This document shows, piece by piece, positions 35,276-42,872 of a stretch of DNA of 64,000 bases. The notes below the pieces were generated by a model, which worked only from the letters and a program-made list of their open reading frames with translations, did not search any database and was not told the origin of the DNA. Location: positions 186,001 to 250,000 of the forward strand of contig NZ_JODC01000010.1 of the NCBI RefSeq assembly GCF_000720765.1, in the 5' to 3' direction. Position 1 is the stretch's first letter. Every line of letters starts with the position of its first letter. The position numbers and the translations under genes are program-made. This stretch comes from Streptomyces sp. NRRL S-646. GTDB taxonomy: Bacteria; Actinomycetota; Actinomycetes; Streptomycetales; Streptomycetaceae.

Positions 35276-36592
35276 TCAGCGGTGCAGCAGCACCCGCCGC
35301 GCCGCCCTGGCCATCCTCACCGCCGGCCGCTGCGAGCGCGGTACTGGCCCCGACCGCTCCAGCCACCACTGCCTGAGCTCCCGCCGGGCCCGGCCCTCCT
35401 CCAGGCGCCCGTCGAGCAGCAGCTGCCCGGCGAAGTCCAGGGCATCCCGGCGATAGCCGCCGGTCATCGGGTGCCGGTGGGCGTACGCGAGGAAGGCGGG
35501 CCGGTACGTGTCCCCGAGAATCTCCGGCAGCTCGGGCGCGACCTTGGCCACCACATCCGCCCGCTTCCCGGCGAGCGCCCGCGCCTGCACCCCCAGCCGC
35601 ACCCGGTCGAACCCCTCCGGCACGGGCGTCCCGGCGACGAGCGCGGACAGCAGGGCGGCCTGAGCGAGCCCGAGCCGCTGACGGGCGGCGTCGAAGGCAG
35701 GAGCGACGGAGCCCGTCAGCGGCTCGGGCTCCGCCGCAACCTCTGCCGCTGTCTCTTCCCGTATCGCCCGTCCTTTCTCCACGGCCCCCCGGATCGCCTC
35801 CAACTCCCCCTCCAGCTCGGCCGGTTCGGGAAAGTTCTCGTCCCTCTCCAGCAGGACCCCGGGCGGCGAGACCCGAGCGGCGAGGTCGGTCAGGATGTCG
35901 AGGACCGGCTGCGGCACCGGGTGGGCGTGGCTGTCGTGCCAGACGCCGTCGCGTTCGAAGCCGCCCGCTACATGGACGTACGCGATGGCCTCCAGGGGGA
36001 GTTCCGCGAGCGCCTTGGCCGGGTCCTCGCCGCGGTTGAGGTGGTTGGTGTGCAGGTTGGCCACGTCGATCAGGAGCCGTACGCCCGTCCGGTCGGCCAG
36101 CTCGTACAGGAACTGTCCCTCGGTCATCTCCTCGCCCGGCCAGGAGATCAGCGCGGCGATGTTCTCGACGGCGAGCGGCACCGGCAGCGCGTCCTGTGCG
36201 ATCCGGACGTTCTCGCACAGCACGTCGAGGGCGTCCCGGGTGCGCGGCACGGGCAGCAGATGCCCGGCCTCCAGCAGCGGGGACGCCGTCAGCGGCCCGC
36301 CGGCCCGTACGAACGCGATGTGCTCGGTGACCAGCGGCGCACCGAGCGCCTCGGCCCGCTCGGCGAGTGCGGTGAGCCGGTGCTCGTCGGGCCGGTCGGC
36401 GCCGCCGAGGCCGAGCGAGACACCGTGCGGGACGACGGTCACCCCACGGGCGCGCAGCCGCCGCAGCGACTCGGGGAGGTGCCCGGGGCACACGTTCTCG
36501 GCCACGGCCTCGACCCAGTCGATGCCCGGCATGCACTCCACGGCGTCGGCGATCTCCGGCCGCCACCCGATGCCCGTTCCCAGTCGCTCCAT
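35276..36592 (-). CDS. DUF692 (MbnB/TglH-like) protein with C-terminal extension
   Basis: The 438-aa protein carries a TIM-barrel DUF692 domain over about residues 5-280. Family members are multinuclear iron enzymes acting on ribosomal peptides (methanobactin MbnB, TglH, ChrH). Candidate metal ligands are all present: [52 protein letters not shown] and LLERDENF. A helical C-terminal domain (about 300-438) is fused to it, similar to the one I recall in SCO6045. In MbnB-type systems the partner is a separate protein, so the extension may serve as the partner or peptide-recognition part. No precursor peptide is recognisable nearby. Confidence 0.82.
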   Translation of the reverse strand: MERLGTGIGWRPEIADAVECMPGIDWVEAVAENVCPGHLPESLRRLRARGVTVVPHGVSLGLGGADRPDEHRLTALAERAEALGAPLVTEHIAFVRAGGPLTASPLLEAGHLLPVPRTRDALDVLCENVRIAQDALPVPLAVENIAALISWPGEEMTEGQFLYELADRTGVRLLIDVANLHTNHLNRGEDPAKALAELPLEAIAYVHVAGGFERDGVWHDSHAHPVPQPVLDILTDLAARVSPPGVLLERDENFPEPAELEGELEAIRGAVEKGRAIREETAAEVAAEPEPLTGSVAPAFDAARQRLGLAQAALLSALVAGTPVPEGFDRVRLGVQARALAGKRADVVAKVAPELPEILGDTYRPAFLAYAHRHPMTGGYRRDALDFAGQLLLDGRLEEGRARRELRQWWLERSGPVPRSQRPAVRMARAARRVLLHR

Positions 36593-36764
36593 GGTCCGTC
36601 CCCTCCTCGGCGTTCATCCGGTCCGCCCTGCGTTCGTCTCCTTCGACGTCGTCTTCTCGGACGTGACGGGGGTATGGCCCCGGCGACCGGCGGCGAACCC
36701 GGCCCCGCGCACCTTCAGAGGAAGATTTGAGGTTGGGCCCGCCCGGGCCCCCGTCCCGGTCCGC

Positions 36765-37550
36765 TCACTCCAGCACGCCCGCCGAGTCCTGCGGATCCGG
36801 CCGGTTCGTGTTGACCGTGCCCGGCGCGCCCGGCGACGGCCGGGAGGTCGTGCCGATGTCGCCGGTGGCCTCGGCGGCCGGCGCCGAGGGCGCCACCTGG
36901 CCGGGGATCGGTGCCGACGGGCCGGTCGGGCTGGCGGTCGTGGTGGCCACCGCGTCGTTGGCGATGGCGTCGAAGTCGACCCGGCCGGTCTTCTCCAGCA
37001 CCGTGATGTGGTCGAGGACCGTCTGGTTGGCGTCCGAGGCCAGCTGCCGTACGAGCGTGTTGCGGGTGGAGTTCCGGACGGTGCCGATGGCCGGGAAAAT
37101 CTTGCCGTGCGCCGAGCGCAGCAGGTTCACGAACTTGTACTCGTACTCCGCGCCCGTCGCCGCGGTCATCTCCTGCAGCCAGCCCTGCTGTTGCTCGTTC
37201 GGCTGGTTCGGCAGTGCGACGCCGAGCTGGGCCGCGACGATCCGCACCCGCTTGTCGAGGTCGGTGTGGCCGACGATGAGATGGTCGCCCGCCTCCTTGA
37301 TCGCCTGGCTTGGCGCGCGCTCGACCGCCTGCTGGCCGGCGGGCAGCTCCCACAGACCGGCCAGCCGCACCCGCACGATCAGATCGCGGTCGGCGGCGGT
37401 CAGCGGACCCCACTGGGTGTTCACGGTCCCCGCCGCGACGTTCGCCTGACCGGTGCCCAACCGGTCGGCGTACGACCACATGGGGAACGCGATTGCTCCG
37501 AGGGTGACGACGATGGCCGCGACTAGCAGGGCCGTACCGTTGATCCGCAT
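36765..37550 (-). CDS. DUF4142 domain-containing exported protein, copy B
   Basis: The 261-aa paralogue of the 34463-35215 product begins MRINGTALLVAAIVVTLGAI (membrane anchor). The DUF4142 core has LTAADRDLIVRVRLAGLWEL, LIVGHTDLDKRVRIVAAQLG and TVLDHITVLEKTGRVDFDAI. The Ser/Pro/Thr-rich tail is about 60 residues. ATG 37550 is used; an in-frame ATG at 37646 is unlikely, as it would insert a spurious 32-residue hydrophobic/basic leader. The closeness of the two copies suggests a tandem duplication separated by the DUF692 gene. Confidence 0.8.
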   Translation of the reverse strand: MRINGTALLVAAIVVTLGAIAFPMWSYADRLGTGQANVAAGTVNTQWGPLTAADRDLIVRVRLAGLWELPAGQQAVERAPSQAIKEAGDHLIVGHTDLDKRVRIVAAQLGVALPNQPNEQQQGWLQEMTAATGAEYEYKFVNLLRSAHGKIFPAIGTVRNSTRNTLVRQLASDANQTVLDHITVLEKTGRVDFDAIANDAVATTTASPTGPSAPIPGQVAPSAPAAEATGDIGTTSRPSPGAPGTVNTNRPDPQDSAGVLE

Positions 37551-37657
37551 GCCAGGAGGTACGCGCGGGACGCCCGCAGTGTTCAAAAACAGGTAAAAAA
37601 CCAAACGGAATGGTAAAGCTGCACGTCCAGCGCGGGCGTCCGGCATTCCGATCCGGG

Positions 37658-38374
37658 TCAGCGCAGCGCCGGATGATCGGCCACCACCGTGCAGGAGCCG
37701 GGCGCGATCTCCGTGAAGCCCGCGTCACGCACCAACGGCAGCCCGCTCGTGGTCAGTTCGGCCCAGCGGCCCGGGTCGGCGCTCCGTACGGCGAGCGGGA
37801 AACCCGCGTCCCGCCAGGCTCCCCGCTCCTCGTCCGACAGCTCCCACCAGGCCAGTTGGGCGCCGTGCCCCGCCTGTGCCATCGCCTTGCCGGCGGACAT
37901 GTCGAGGTCGGGGTTGAGCCAGAGCACGGGCACCGCGGGATCCGCCTCTGCCGGCGGCTCCGGGTCGTCGAGATCGGTGCCGGAGACCTGCAACTTGGCC
38001 AGGTCCTTGGGCCATCCGTCGAGAGGTACGGGCGGAAACACCCGTACCTCGGCCGACTTGCCGCTCACCGTGATCCCGGGCAGCGCCCCGGCCCGCCGCC
38101 ACTCGGCGCCGCGGGCGCGCCGCACCACCTTGCGGATCCGGGCGTCCTGCCAGTCCCGCATGACCTGGGCCCACTCCCCGTCCCCGAGGGACCGCTCGTC
38201 GCTGAGCATCACCAGAACGGCCCGGGCGGCGGTCTCCAGCGCGTCGGTACGGGCGGGCGGCGCGGCCTTCTCGATGTGCACGACGAGAGGCAGCACGAAC
38301 TGCGGTGCCTGATCCCGCTCGTTGGGCTCGGACCGGAAAGGGCTGTCACTGGTGGACGTCACATCTTGGCTCAC
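37658..38374 (-). CDS. Peptidyl-tRNA hydrolase (Pth2)-like protein
   Basis: The 238-aa protein has two parts. The N-terminal half (to about 100) is helical, with FVLPLVVHIEKAAPPARTDALETAARA. The C-terminal part resembles Pth2: LNPDLDMSAGKAMAQAGHGAQLAW matches the D-x-x-M-x-x-G-K-x-x-A-Q-x-x-H core, followed by PLVRDAGFTEIAPGSCTVVAD. This suggests release of peptides from peptidyl-tRNA or related binding. GTG 38374 is used, with AAGG about 9 nt upstream; the ORF extends to 38410. It is divergent from the ABC ATPase gene. Confidence 0.72.
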   Translation of the reverse strand: MSQDVTSTSDSPFRSEPNERDQAPQFVLPLVVHIEKAAPPARTDALETAARAVLVMLSDERSLGDGEWAQVMRDWQDARIRKVVRRARGAEWRRAGALPGITVSGKSAEVRVFPPVPLDGWPKDLAKLQVSGTDLDDPEPPAEADPAVPVLWLNPDLDMSAGKAMAQAGHGAQLAWWELSDEERGAWRDAGFPLAVRSADPGRWAELTTSGLPLVRDAGFTEIAPGSCTVVADHPALR

Positions 38375-38427
38375 ATCAGCCAACCTTAAGGGGGTGCCGG
38401 GCAGTGCCACTTTGCGAAGATGCCGCT

Positions 38428-39294
38428 ATGCGACGTGATCTTCGGCTCGACAATGTCGGCCGCCGCTACGGCATCCGCGGCCCCTGGGTCTTACGCGGCG
38501 TCCACCTCGCGGTGACGCCCGGCACGCTGACCCGCGTCGAAGGACCGAACGGCACCGGCAAGTCCACCCTCCTGCGCCTGCTGGCCGGCCTGGACGCCCC
38601 CAGCGAGGGCCGCATCACCGGCCGTCCCCGCACGGCCTACGTCCCCGAACGCTTCCCCTCGGCCCTCCCGTTCACCCCGCACGGCTACCTCACCCACCTC
38701 GGCACCATCCACGGTCTCTCCCGGCGCACGGCGACCCGCGCCGCAGGCGAATGGCTGGACCGCTTCGGAGCCTCCGCCTACGCCCGCACCCCCATGGCCC
38801 AGCTGTCGAAGGGCAGCAGCCAGAAGGTCGCCGTCGCACAGGCCCTGCTCGCCGAGCCGGAGCTGCTCGTCCTCGACGAGGCCTGGACCGGCCTGGACGC
38901 CGCCGCCCGTACCGAGCTGGAGCGGGCCGTCGCGGAGCGCACCGCCGCGGGCTGCGCCGTGGTCTTCGTCGACCATGATCCACGCCGCCTCGCCGGGGCG
39001 CCCGACAGCACGTACACCGTGCGCGACGGCGGCCTCGAACGCCGTACGCGCGAGACCACCGCACCGGCCGACAGCGGCCCTCAGATGGTGGTCGAGGTGC
39101 AGGGCCCGCAGGGCGGGCAGCCGCCCGTCGAGGCACTGGGCGCCCTGGTCTCGGCCGAGGAGGCCGCGCCGGGCACATACCGCCTCACCGTCCCCGCCTC
39201 CCACTCGGACGTCGTGCTGCGCACCCTGCTGACAGCCCGCCCTCCGTGGCACGTGGTCAGCGTGCACGCCCTCGACAAGGACAGCCGCCGATGA
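38428..39294 (+). CDS. ABC transporter ATP-binding protein with a TTA codon
   Basis: The 288-aa ATPase has Walker A GPNGTGKST, signature LSKGSSQKV, Walker B LLVLDEA and switch VDHD. The C-terminal 70 residues form an extra domain (MVVEVQGPQGGQPPVEALG). Codon 22 (38491-38493) is TTA, the leucine codon read only by the bldA tRNA in Streptomyces, so translation is probably delayed to differentiation. The stop overlaps the permease start by 4 nt (ATGA). The exported substrate is unknown. Confidence 0.83.
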   Translation: MRRDLRLDNVGRRYGIRGPWVLRGVHLAVTPGTLTRVEGPNGTGKSTLLRLLAGLDAPSEGRITGRPRTAYVPERFPSALPFTPHGYLTHLGTIHGLSRRTATRAAGEWLDRFGASAYARTPMAQLSKGSSQKVAVAQALLAEPELLVLDEAWTGLDAAARTELERAVAERTAAGCAVVFVDHDPRRLAGAPDSTYTVRDGGLERRTRETTAPADSGPQMVVEVQGPQGGQPPVEALGALVSAEEAAPGTYRLTVPASHSDVVLRTLLTARPPWHVVSVHALDKDSRR

Positions 39295-39962
39295 CAGCTC
39301 TCCTGCGCTACCAGGCCGCCCTTCTCCTGCGGTCGCAACGCTGGCTGCCGCCGGTCATCCTGTACGCGGCGTTCCTCGGCATCGGTGTGCAGAGCGGGCA
39401 GCCCGTCCTCGACTCGCTCGGTTACGCGGCCGCGGCCCTGCTGCCCGTCGCCGCCTGGCTGGTACGGATCTGCGTCACCGTCGAACCGCCCGCGGCACGC
39501 GCGTGCGTGGCCGCGGGCTCCGGGCCCGGGCGGGCGCATCTGGCCCGGCTGCTGGTGGCACTGATCGCGGCGGCGGCGCTCGGTACGGCCGCGGTCCTCG
39601 TCGTGACCCTGATCAGCGCCCCGGTGAGCACCGACAACCGGACCCGGATCGCAGTGCTCCCGGCTGCCTTGGCCGGGCTCCTCGCCACGCAGGCCTGCGC
39701 GCTGCTCGGCACCGCCGTCGGCGCGCTCACCAACTGGCCGGTGCTGCGGGCGCCCGGCCGGGCGGTCCCGGCGATGCTGCTCGCGGCGCTGCTGTCGGCG
39801 GTGACGACGGGCTCGCCGGCGCAGGCGGCGGTCAGCGGCCTGGTCGCCGGCTCGCAGTCCGGCAGGGTCCCCGTGCCCCTGGTGCCACTGGCCGCATCAG
39901 CCGTCATCGCGGCGGCGGCGATGGGGGCTGCCTGCGCCCTCGTGTCCCGCCGCTCGCCCTGA
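39291..39962 (+). CDS. ABC transporter permease
   Basis: The 223-aa membrane protein has about six hydrophobic segments, very Ala/Leu-rich, starting with PPVILYAAFLGIGVQ. It overlaps the ATPase gene and thus forms a two-gene exporter of the ABC-2-like class. It resembles no permease that I can name. It is followed by a degenerate repeat region. Confidence 0.7.
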   Translation: MTALLRYQAALLLRSQRWLPPVILYAAFLGIGVQSGQPVLDSLGYAAAALLPVAAWLVRICVTVEPPAARACVAAGSGPGRAHLARLLVALIAAAALGTAAVLVVTLISAPVSTDNRTRIAVLPAALAGLLATQACALLGTAVGALTNWPVLRAPGRAVPAMLLAALLSAVTTGSPAQAAVSGLVAGSQSGRVPVPLVPLAASAVIAAAAMGAACALVSRRSP

Positions 39963-39984
39963 GCGGGCGGTCGGCTGGGAGCAG

Positions 39985-40086
39985 TGATGACGCTGCGGGT
40001 CGGTGGGGGCTGTTCCGACCACGCGGCGGAGCCGATATCGACGCAGCCCTGCGCCGCTCACGGGGCAGGGCGGCCTGAGCGCTCAG
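39985..40086 (+). repeat. Dispersed intergenic repeat, copy 3 (degenerate)
   Basis: Downstream of the permease stop, the blocks CGCGGCGGAGCCG and TCGACGCAGCCCTGCGCC match the right half of copies 2 and 4, but the TGGCTGGTCGCGC block is lost. The region ends with the perfect palindrome CTGAGCGCTCAG at 40075-40086. Confidence 0.45.
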
Positions 40087-40096
40087 CTCCCGCGGG

Positions 40097-40276
40097 TCAC
40101 CCTGAGCACGCCGTGCGCTGAGCCTCCTGCCACTCGCACACCGGGCACAGCGTGACCCCCTTGTACGACTCCGGGTACTCGGTCGGCTCGCGGCACAGCA
40201 CGCACTCGGCGTACGGCGGCCCCTCCGCCCGGGGCGGCTCGGCCGCGTCGCGGATGGTGCAGTGGTCCTCGCTCAC
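40097..40276 (-). CDS. Small zinc-ribbon protein (59 aa)
   Basis: A short ORF encodes MSEDHCTIRDAAEPPR, then ECVLCREPTEYPESYKG and VTLCPVCEWQEAQRTACSG. The two C-x-x-C pairs (CVLC, CPVC) form a zinc-ribbon-like knuckle, suggesting a small metal-binding or nucleic-acid-binding protein. GTG 40276 is preceded by GGAGGT with essentially no spacer, which is poor. The polysaccharide deacetylase gene lies immediately upstream in the same direction, 18 nt away. It has no identified homologue here. Confidence 0.6.
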   Translation of the reverse strand: MSEDHCTIRDAAEPPRAEGPPYAECVLCREPTEYPESYKGVTLCPVCEWQEAQRTACSG

Positions 40277-40294
40277 ACCTCCAGCGTAAGCCGC

Positions 40295-41152
40295 TCACTG
40301 CTGCCCCCTCGTGGCCCCGATCAGCTGGGACACCTTCACGAAGCGGAAGCCCTTCCTGCGCAGCTCGGGCACGATCTGGCGGACCGCCTGCCCGGTCACC
40401 GGGGCGGCGCTGCGCGTGCAGTGCATCACGACGACCGAGCCCGGCCGCACCCCCTCCAGCACCTGCCGGGCCACCGCGTCCGCGTCCGTCGCGAACGCGT
40501 CCCCGCTCACCACGTCCCACTGCACGGCGGTGACGCCGGTCGCGGCGAGCGCCCTCAGGGCCTGCCGGTCGTAACAGCCGCCCGGGAAGCGGAAGTACGG
40601 CATCGCGTCCGGCACCCCGGCCCTGCGGAACGCGGCGTAGGCCCGCTCCACGTCCGACCGCATCCGGTCCCCGGAGACGGTCGGCAGCCCGTAGCAGTCC
40701 CCGGTGAAGCTGTAGTGGCTGTAGGAGTGATTGGCGACCTCGAAGAGCGGGTCCCGCCCGATGGACCGCGCCTGCACCGGGTACTCGTCCGCCCACCGCC
40801 CTGTCATGAACACGGTCGCCGGAACCTTCAGCGCGCGCAGCGTCGCGATCAGCTCCGGATTGTCGAACCGCTCGCCGGCCGCGGCGCGCGCCCCCTCGTC
40901 GGCGGTCATGTCGGCATCGAAGGTGAGCGCGACCGTCCTGCCCTGCGTGCGCGGGCCGTTCTTGAAGACGGGGGTGAGACCGGCGGGGCCGGGTGCGAGG
41001 GTCGGGGGCCGGGACGGCACGACGGAGGTCGCGGAGGGAGCCGGGCGAGCGGCATGGGGCGCGTCGGGTGCGCCACAGGCGGTGAGCACGGCGCCGAGTG
41101 CACAGGCGGCGGCTGCATGGTGTACGCGTACAGGTCGTACGGGACTGATCAT
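40295..41152 (-). CDS. Polysaccharide deacetylase lipoprotein (NodB fold)
   Basis: The 285-aa surface lipoprotein has a signal with lipobox (LTAC, MISPVRPVRVHHAAAACALG before it) and a Pro-rich linker. The NodB domain shows VALTFDADMT (motif 1, catalytic and metal Asp), NHSYSHYS (motif 2), RFPGGCYD (motif 3), DVVSGD (motif 4) and VVVMHCTRS (motif 5). It is a complete CE4-type catalytic set, unlike some degenerate paralogues. The substrate may be peptidoglycan or another aminoglycan. Confidence 0.85.
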   Translation of the reverse strand: MISPVRPVRVHHAAAACALGAVLTACGAPDAPHAARPAPSATSVVPSRPPTLAPGPAGLTPVFKNGPRTQGRTVALTFDADMTADEGARAAAGERFDNPELIATLRALKVPATVFMTGRWADEYPVQARSIGRDPLFEVANHSYSHYSFTGDCYGLPTVSGDRMRSDVERAYAAFRRAGVPDAMPYFRFPGGCYDRQALRALAATGVTAVQWDVVSGDAFATDADAVARQVLEGVRPGSVVVMHCTRSAAPVTGQAVRQIVPELRRKGFRFVKVSQLIGATRGQQ

Positions 41153-41223
41153 CGTACGAACATAAATGGATGAAACGGGCGAATCGCGTATCGCCGCACC
41201 ACTCCGTGGTCAGCGCCCGGCGG

Positions 41224-41772
41224 TCAGCGCCCGTAGCGGCCGGTCAGGGTGCCGGAAGCCGCCGTATGGCCGGTCAGTGCGCGCCTGACGTCGTCGGCCG
41301 TGGCGTCGGCGGACAGGGTGAGGGCCTTGTCGGTGGCGTAGACCGAGAAGACGTAGTGGTGGGGCTTCCCCTTGGGCGGGCAGGGGCCGCCGTACGCGTT
41401 CTTCTTGAAGCCGTTGCGGCCCTGGGTGGCGCCCTTCGGTACCTCTCCGGCGGCCCAGTGGGTGTCGTGCGGGTCGATTCCCCACATCAGCCAGTGCACG
41501 AAGGTGCCGTGCGGGGCGTCCGGGTCCTCGACCAGCACGACCAGTTCGGCGGCGGTGTCCGGGACGCCGGACAGGTCCAGCGGCGGTGAGACGTCCGCCC
41601 CGTCGCACGTGTAGCGGCGGGGGACGGTGCCGCCCTCGGAGAAGGCGCCGCTCGTCACGGTGATCCGCCGCGCGGCGCTGGGCGCGGGGACCGACGTACC
41701 GCCGCCGTCCCCGCACCCCGAGGAGAGCCCCACTGCCGCCGCGGCGGCGAAGATCACGAGCCTGCGGTGCAT
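41224..41772 (-). CDS. YbhB/YbcL-family (PEBP-like) lipoprotein
   Basis: The 182-aa surface lipoprotein has the lipobox SSGC. The phosphatidylethanolamine-binding-protein fold is indicated by YTCDGADVSPPL, VEDPDAPHGTFVHWLMWG and AYGGPCPPKGKPHHYVFSVYA, the pocket residues D-P-D-A-P and the HxH turn. Bacterial members are of uncertain function; kinase inhibition or lipid binding has been proposed. Its C-terminus has no trailing domain. Confidence 0.83.
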   Translation of the reverse strand: MHRRLVIFAAAAAVGLSSGCGDGGGTSVPAPSAARRITVTSGAFSEGGTVPRRYTCDGADVSPPLDLSGVPDTAAELVVLVEDPDAPHGTFVHWLMWGIDPHDTHWAAGEVPKGATQGRNGFKKNAYGGPCPPKGKPHHYVFSVYATDKALTLSADATADDVRRALTGHTAASGTLTGRYGR

Positions 41773-41805
41773 GTACGAAACGCTAGTCGCGCCCCTGCGC
41801 CCCCG

Positions 41806-41940
41806 CTACCTGCGCCAGGGCCCCGTCACAGCGAACGTCGTGCCGGTTGTGCAGCAGTTGACATACATCGTGCGCCCGTCGGGGGAGAAGGTGACACCGG
41901 CGAACTCGCCCCACTCGGGGCCTCGCGCGGGTAGCACGCG
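41806..41940 (-). pseudogene. C-terminal relic of a PhoX-family phosphatase
   Basis: The frame reads 44 codons ending in TAG at 41806: a start of RVLPARGPEW, then FAGVTFSPDGRTMYVN and TTFAVTGPWRR. The pattern FSPDGRT-MYVN followed by TFAVTGPW is the usual C-terminus of PhoX/DUF839 alkaline phosphatases. No upstream part of such a gene is present: the relic begins directly after the TGA of the SPFH gene, in the same frame. It has no start codon and is presumably a decayed fragment. Confidence 0.6.
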
Positions 41941-42756
41941 TCACTGCTCGATGGTCTTCCGGGGCGGCGCCTGCTGTGGCGTCTCCTGCGGTGTCTGCGG
42001 AGCCGCCCTCTCCAGGAAGCGCAGCAGCTCCACCGGGAAGGGGAGCACCAGCGTCGAGTTCTTCTCGGCGGCCACCGCCACCACGGTCTGGAGCAGCCGC
42101 AGCTGGAGCGCGGCGGGCTGCTCGGACATCACACCGGCCGCCTGCGCCAGCTTCTTGGAGGCCTGCAGCTCCGCGTCCGCGTTGATGACCCGGGCCCGCC
42201 GCTCCCGGTCGGCCTCCGCCTGCCGGGCCATCGACCGCTTCATCGATTCCGGCAGCGACACGTCCTTGATCTCCACGCGGTCGATCTGCACGCCCCAGCC
42301 GACGGCAGGGCTGTCGATCATCAGCTCCAGGCCCTGGTTGAGCTTCTCCCGGTTGGACAGCAGATCGTCCAGGTCGCTCTTGCCGATGATCGAACGCAAC
42401 GACGTCTGCGCCATCTGCGAGACGGCGAAACGGTAGTCCTCGACGTTGATGAGCGCGGCTGCTGCGTCCACGACCTTGAAGTACACGACCGCGTCGACCC
42501 GTACGGTCACGTTGTCGCAGGTGATGCCCTCCTGCGCGGGCACCGGCATCGTCACGATCTGCATGTTGACCTTACGCAGCCGGTCCACACCGGGGATGAT
42601 CAGCGTGAACCCCGGTGGTCGCACCCCGCCACGCAGTCGTCCGAGCCGGAGGACCACCCCGCGCTCGTACTGCTTGACGACCCGTGCCGCGGCCGAGACA
42701 TACACAAGGCCCGCGGCACCGACGGCCACGGCCGCTCCCAGCAGCTCTTCGACCAT
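41941..42756 (-). CDS. SPFH/Band 7 (stomatin-like) membrane protein
   Basis: The 271-aa protein has one N-terminal membrane segment (LLGAAVAVGAAGLVYVSAAA) and a stomatin-like SPFH domain (RGVVLRLGRLRGGVRPPGFTL, VTVRVDAVVYFKV, RSIIGKSDLDDLLSNREKLN), then a coiled-coil region (MARQAEADRERRARVINADAELQ). It likely forms membrane scaffolds or regulates proteases. ATG 42756 has GAGGAGGT about 4 nt upstream. The usual partner NfeD protease-like gene is not adjacent. Confidence 0.85.
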   Translation of the reverse strand: MVEELLGAAVAVGAAGLVYVSAAARVVKQYERGVVLRLGRLRGGVRPPGFTLIIPGVDRLRKVNMQIVTMPVPAQEGITCDNVTVRVDAVVYFKVVDAAAALINVEDYRFAVSQMAQTSLRSIIGKSDLDDLLSNREKLNQGLELMIDSPAVGWGVQIDRVEIKDVSLPESMKRSMARQAEADRERRARVINADAELQASKKLAQAAGVMSEQPAALQLRLLQTVVAVAAEKNSTLVLPFPVELLRFLERAAPQTPQETPQQAPPRKTIEQ

Positions 42757-42821
42757 CACGACCTCCTCGTCGAGAGGCCCTTCGCATCCGCGCGCGCCGC
42801 TATGTGCGCTCATGTAACGAT

Positions 42822-42862
42822 ATGCCCGGTCCGAGACTCTGGGCGAGTTTCGGACCGGGCAT
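42822..42862 (-). terminator. Terminator between SulP and SPFH genes
   Basis: A perfect 13-bp stem (ATGCCCGGTCCGA with TCGGACCGGGCAT) and a 15-nt loop follow the SulP stop by 11 nt on the minus strand and precede the SPFH gene. It separates the two transcripts. Confidence 0.8.
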
Positions 42863-42872
42863 TGTCATACGG

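Noticed and set aside
34404..36617. 737-aa minus-strand frame over DUF692 and DUF4142 genes
   Set aside because: Runs out of frame across two real genes and is Arg/Pro/Gly-rich with no recognisable fold.
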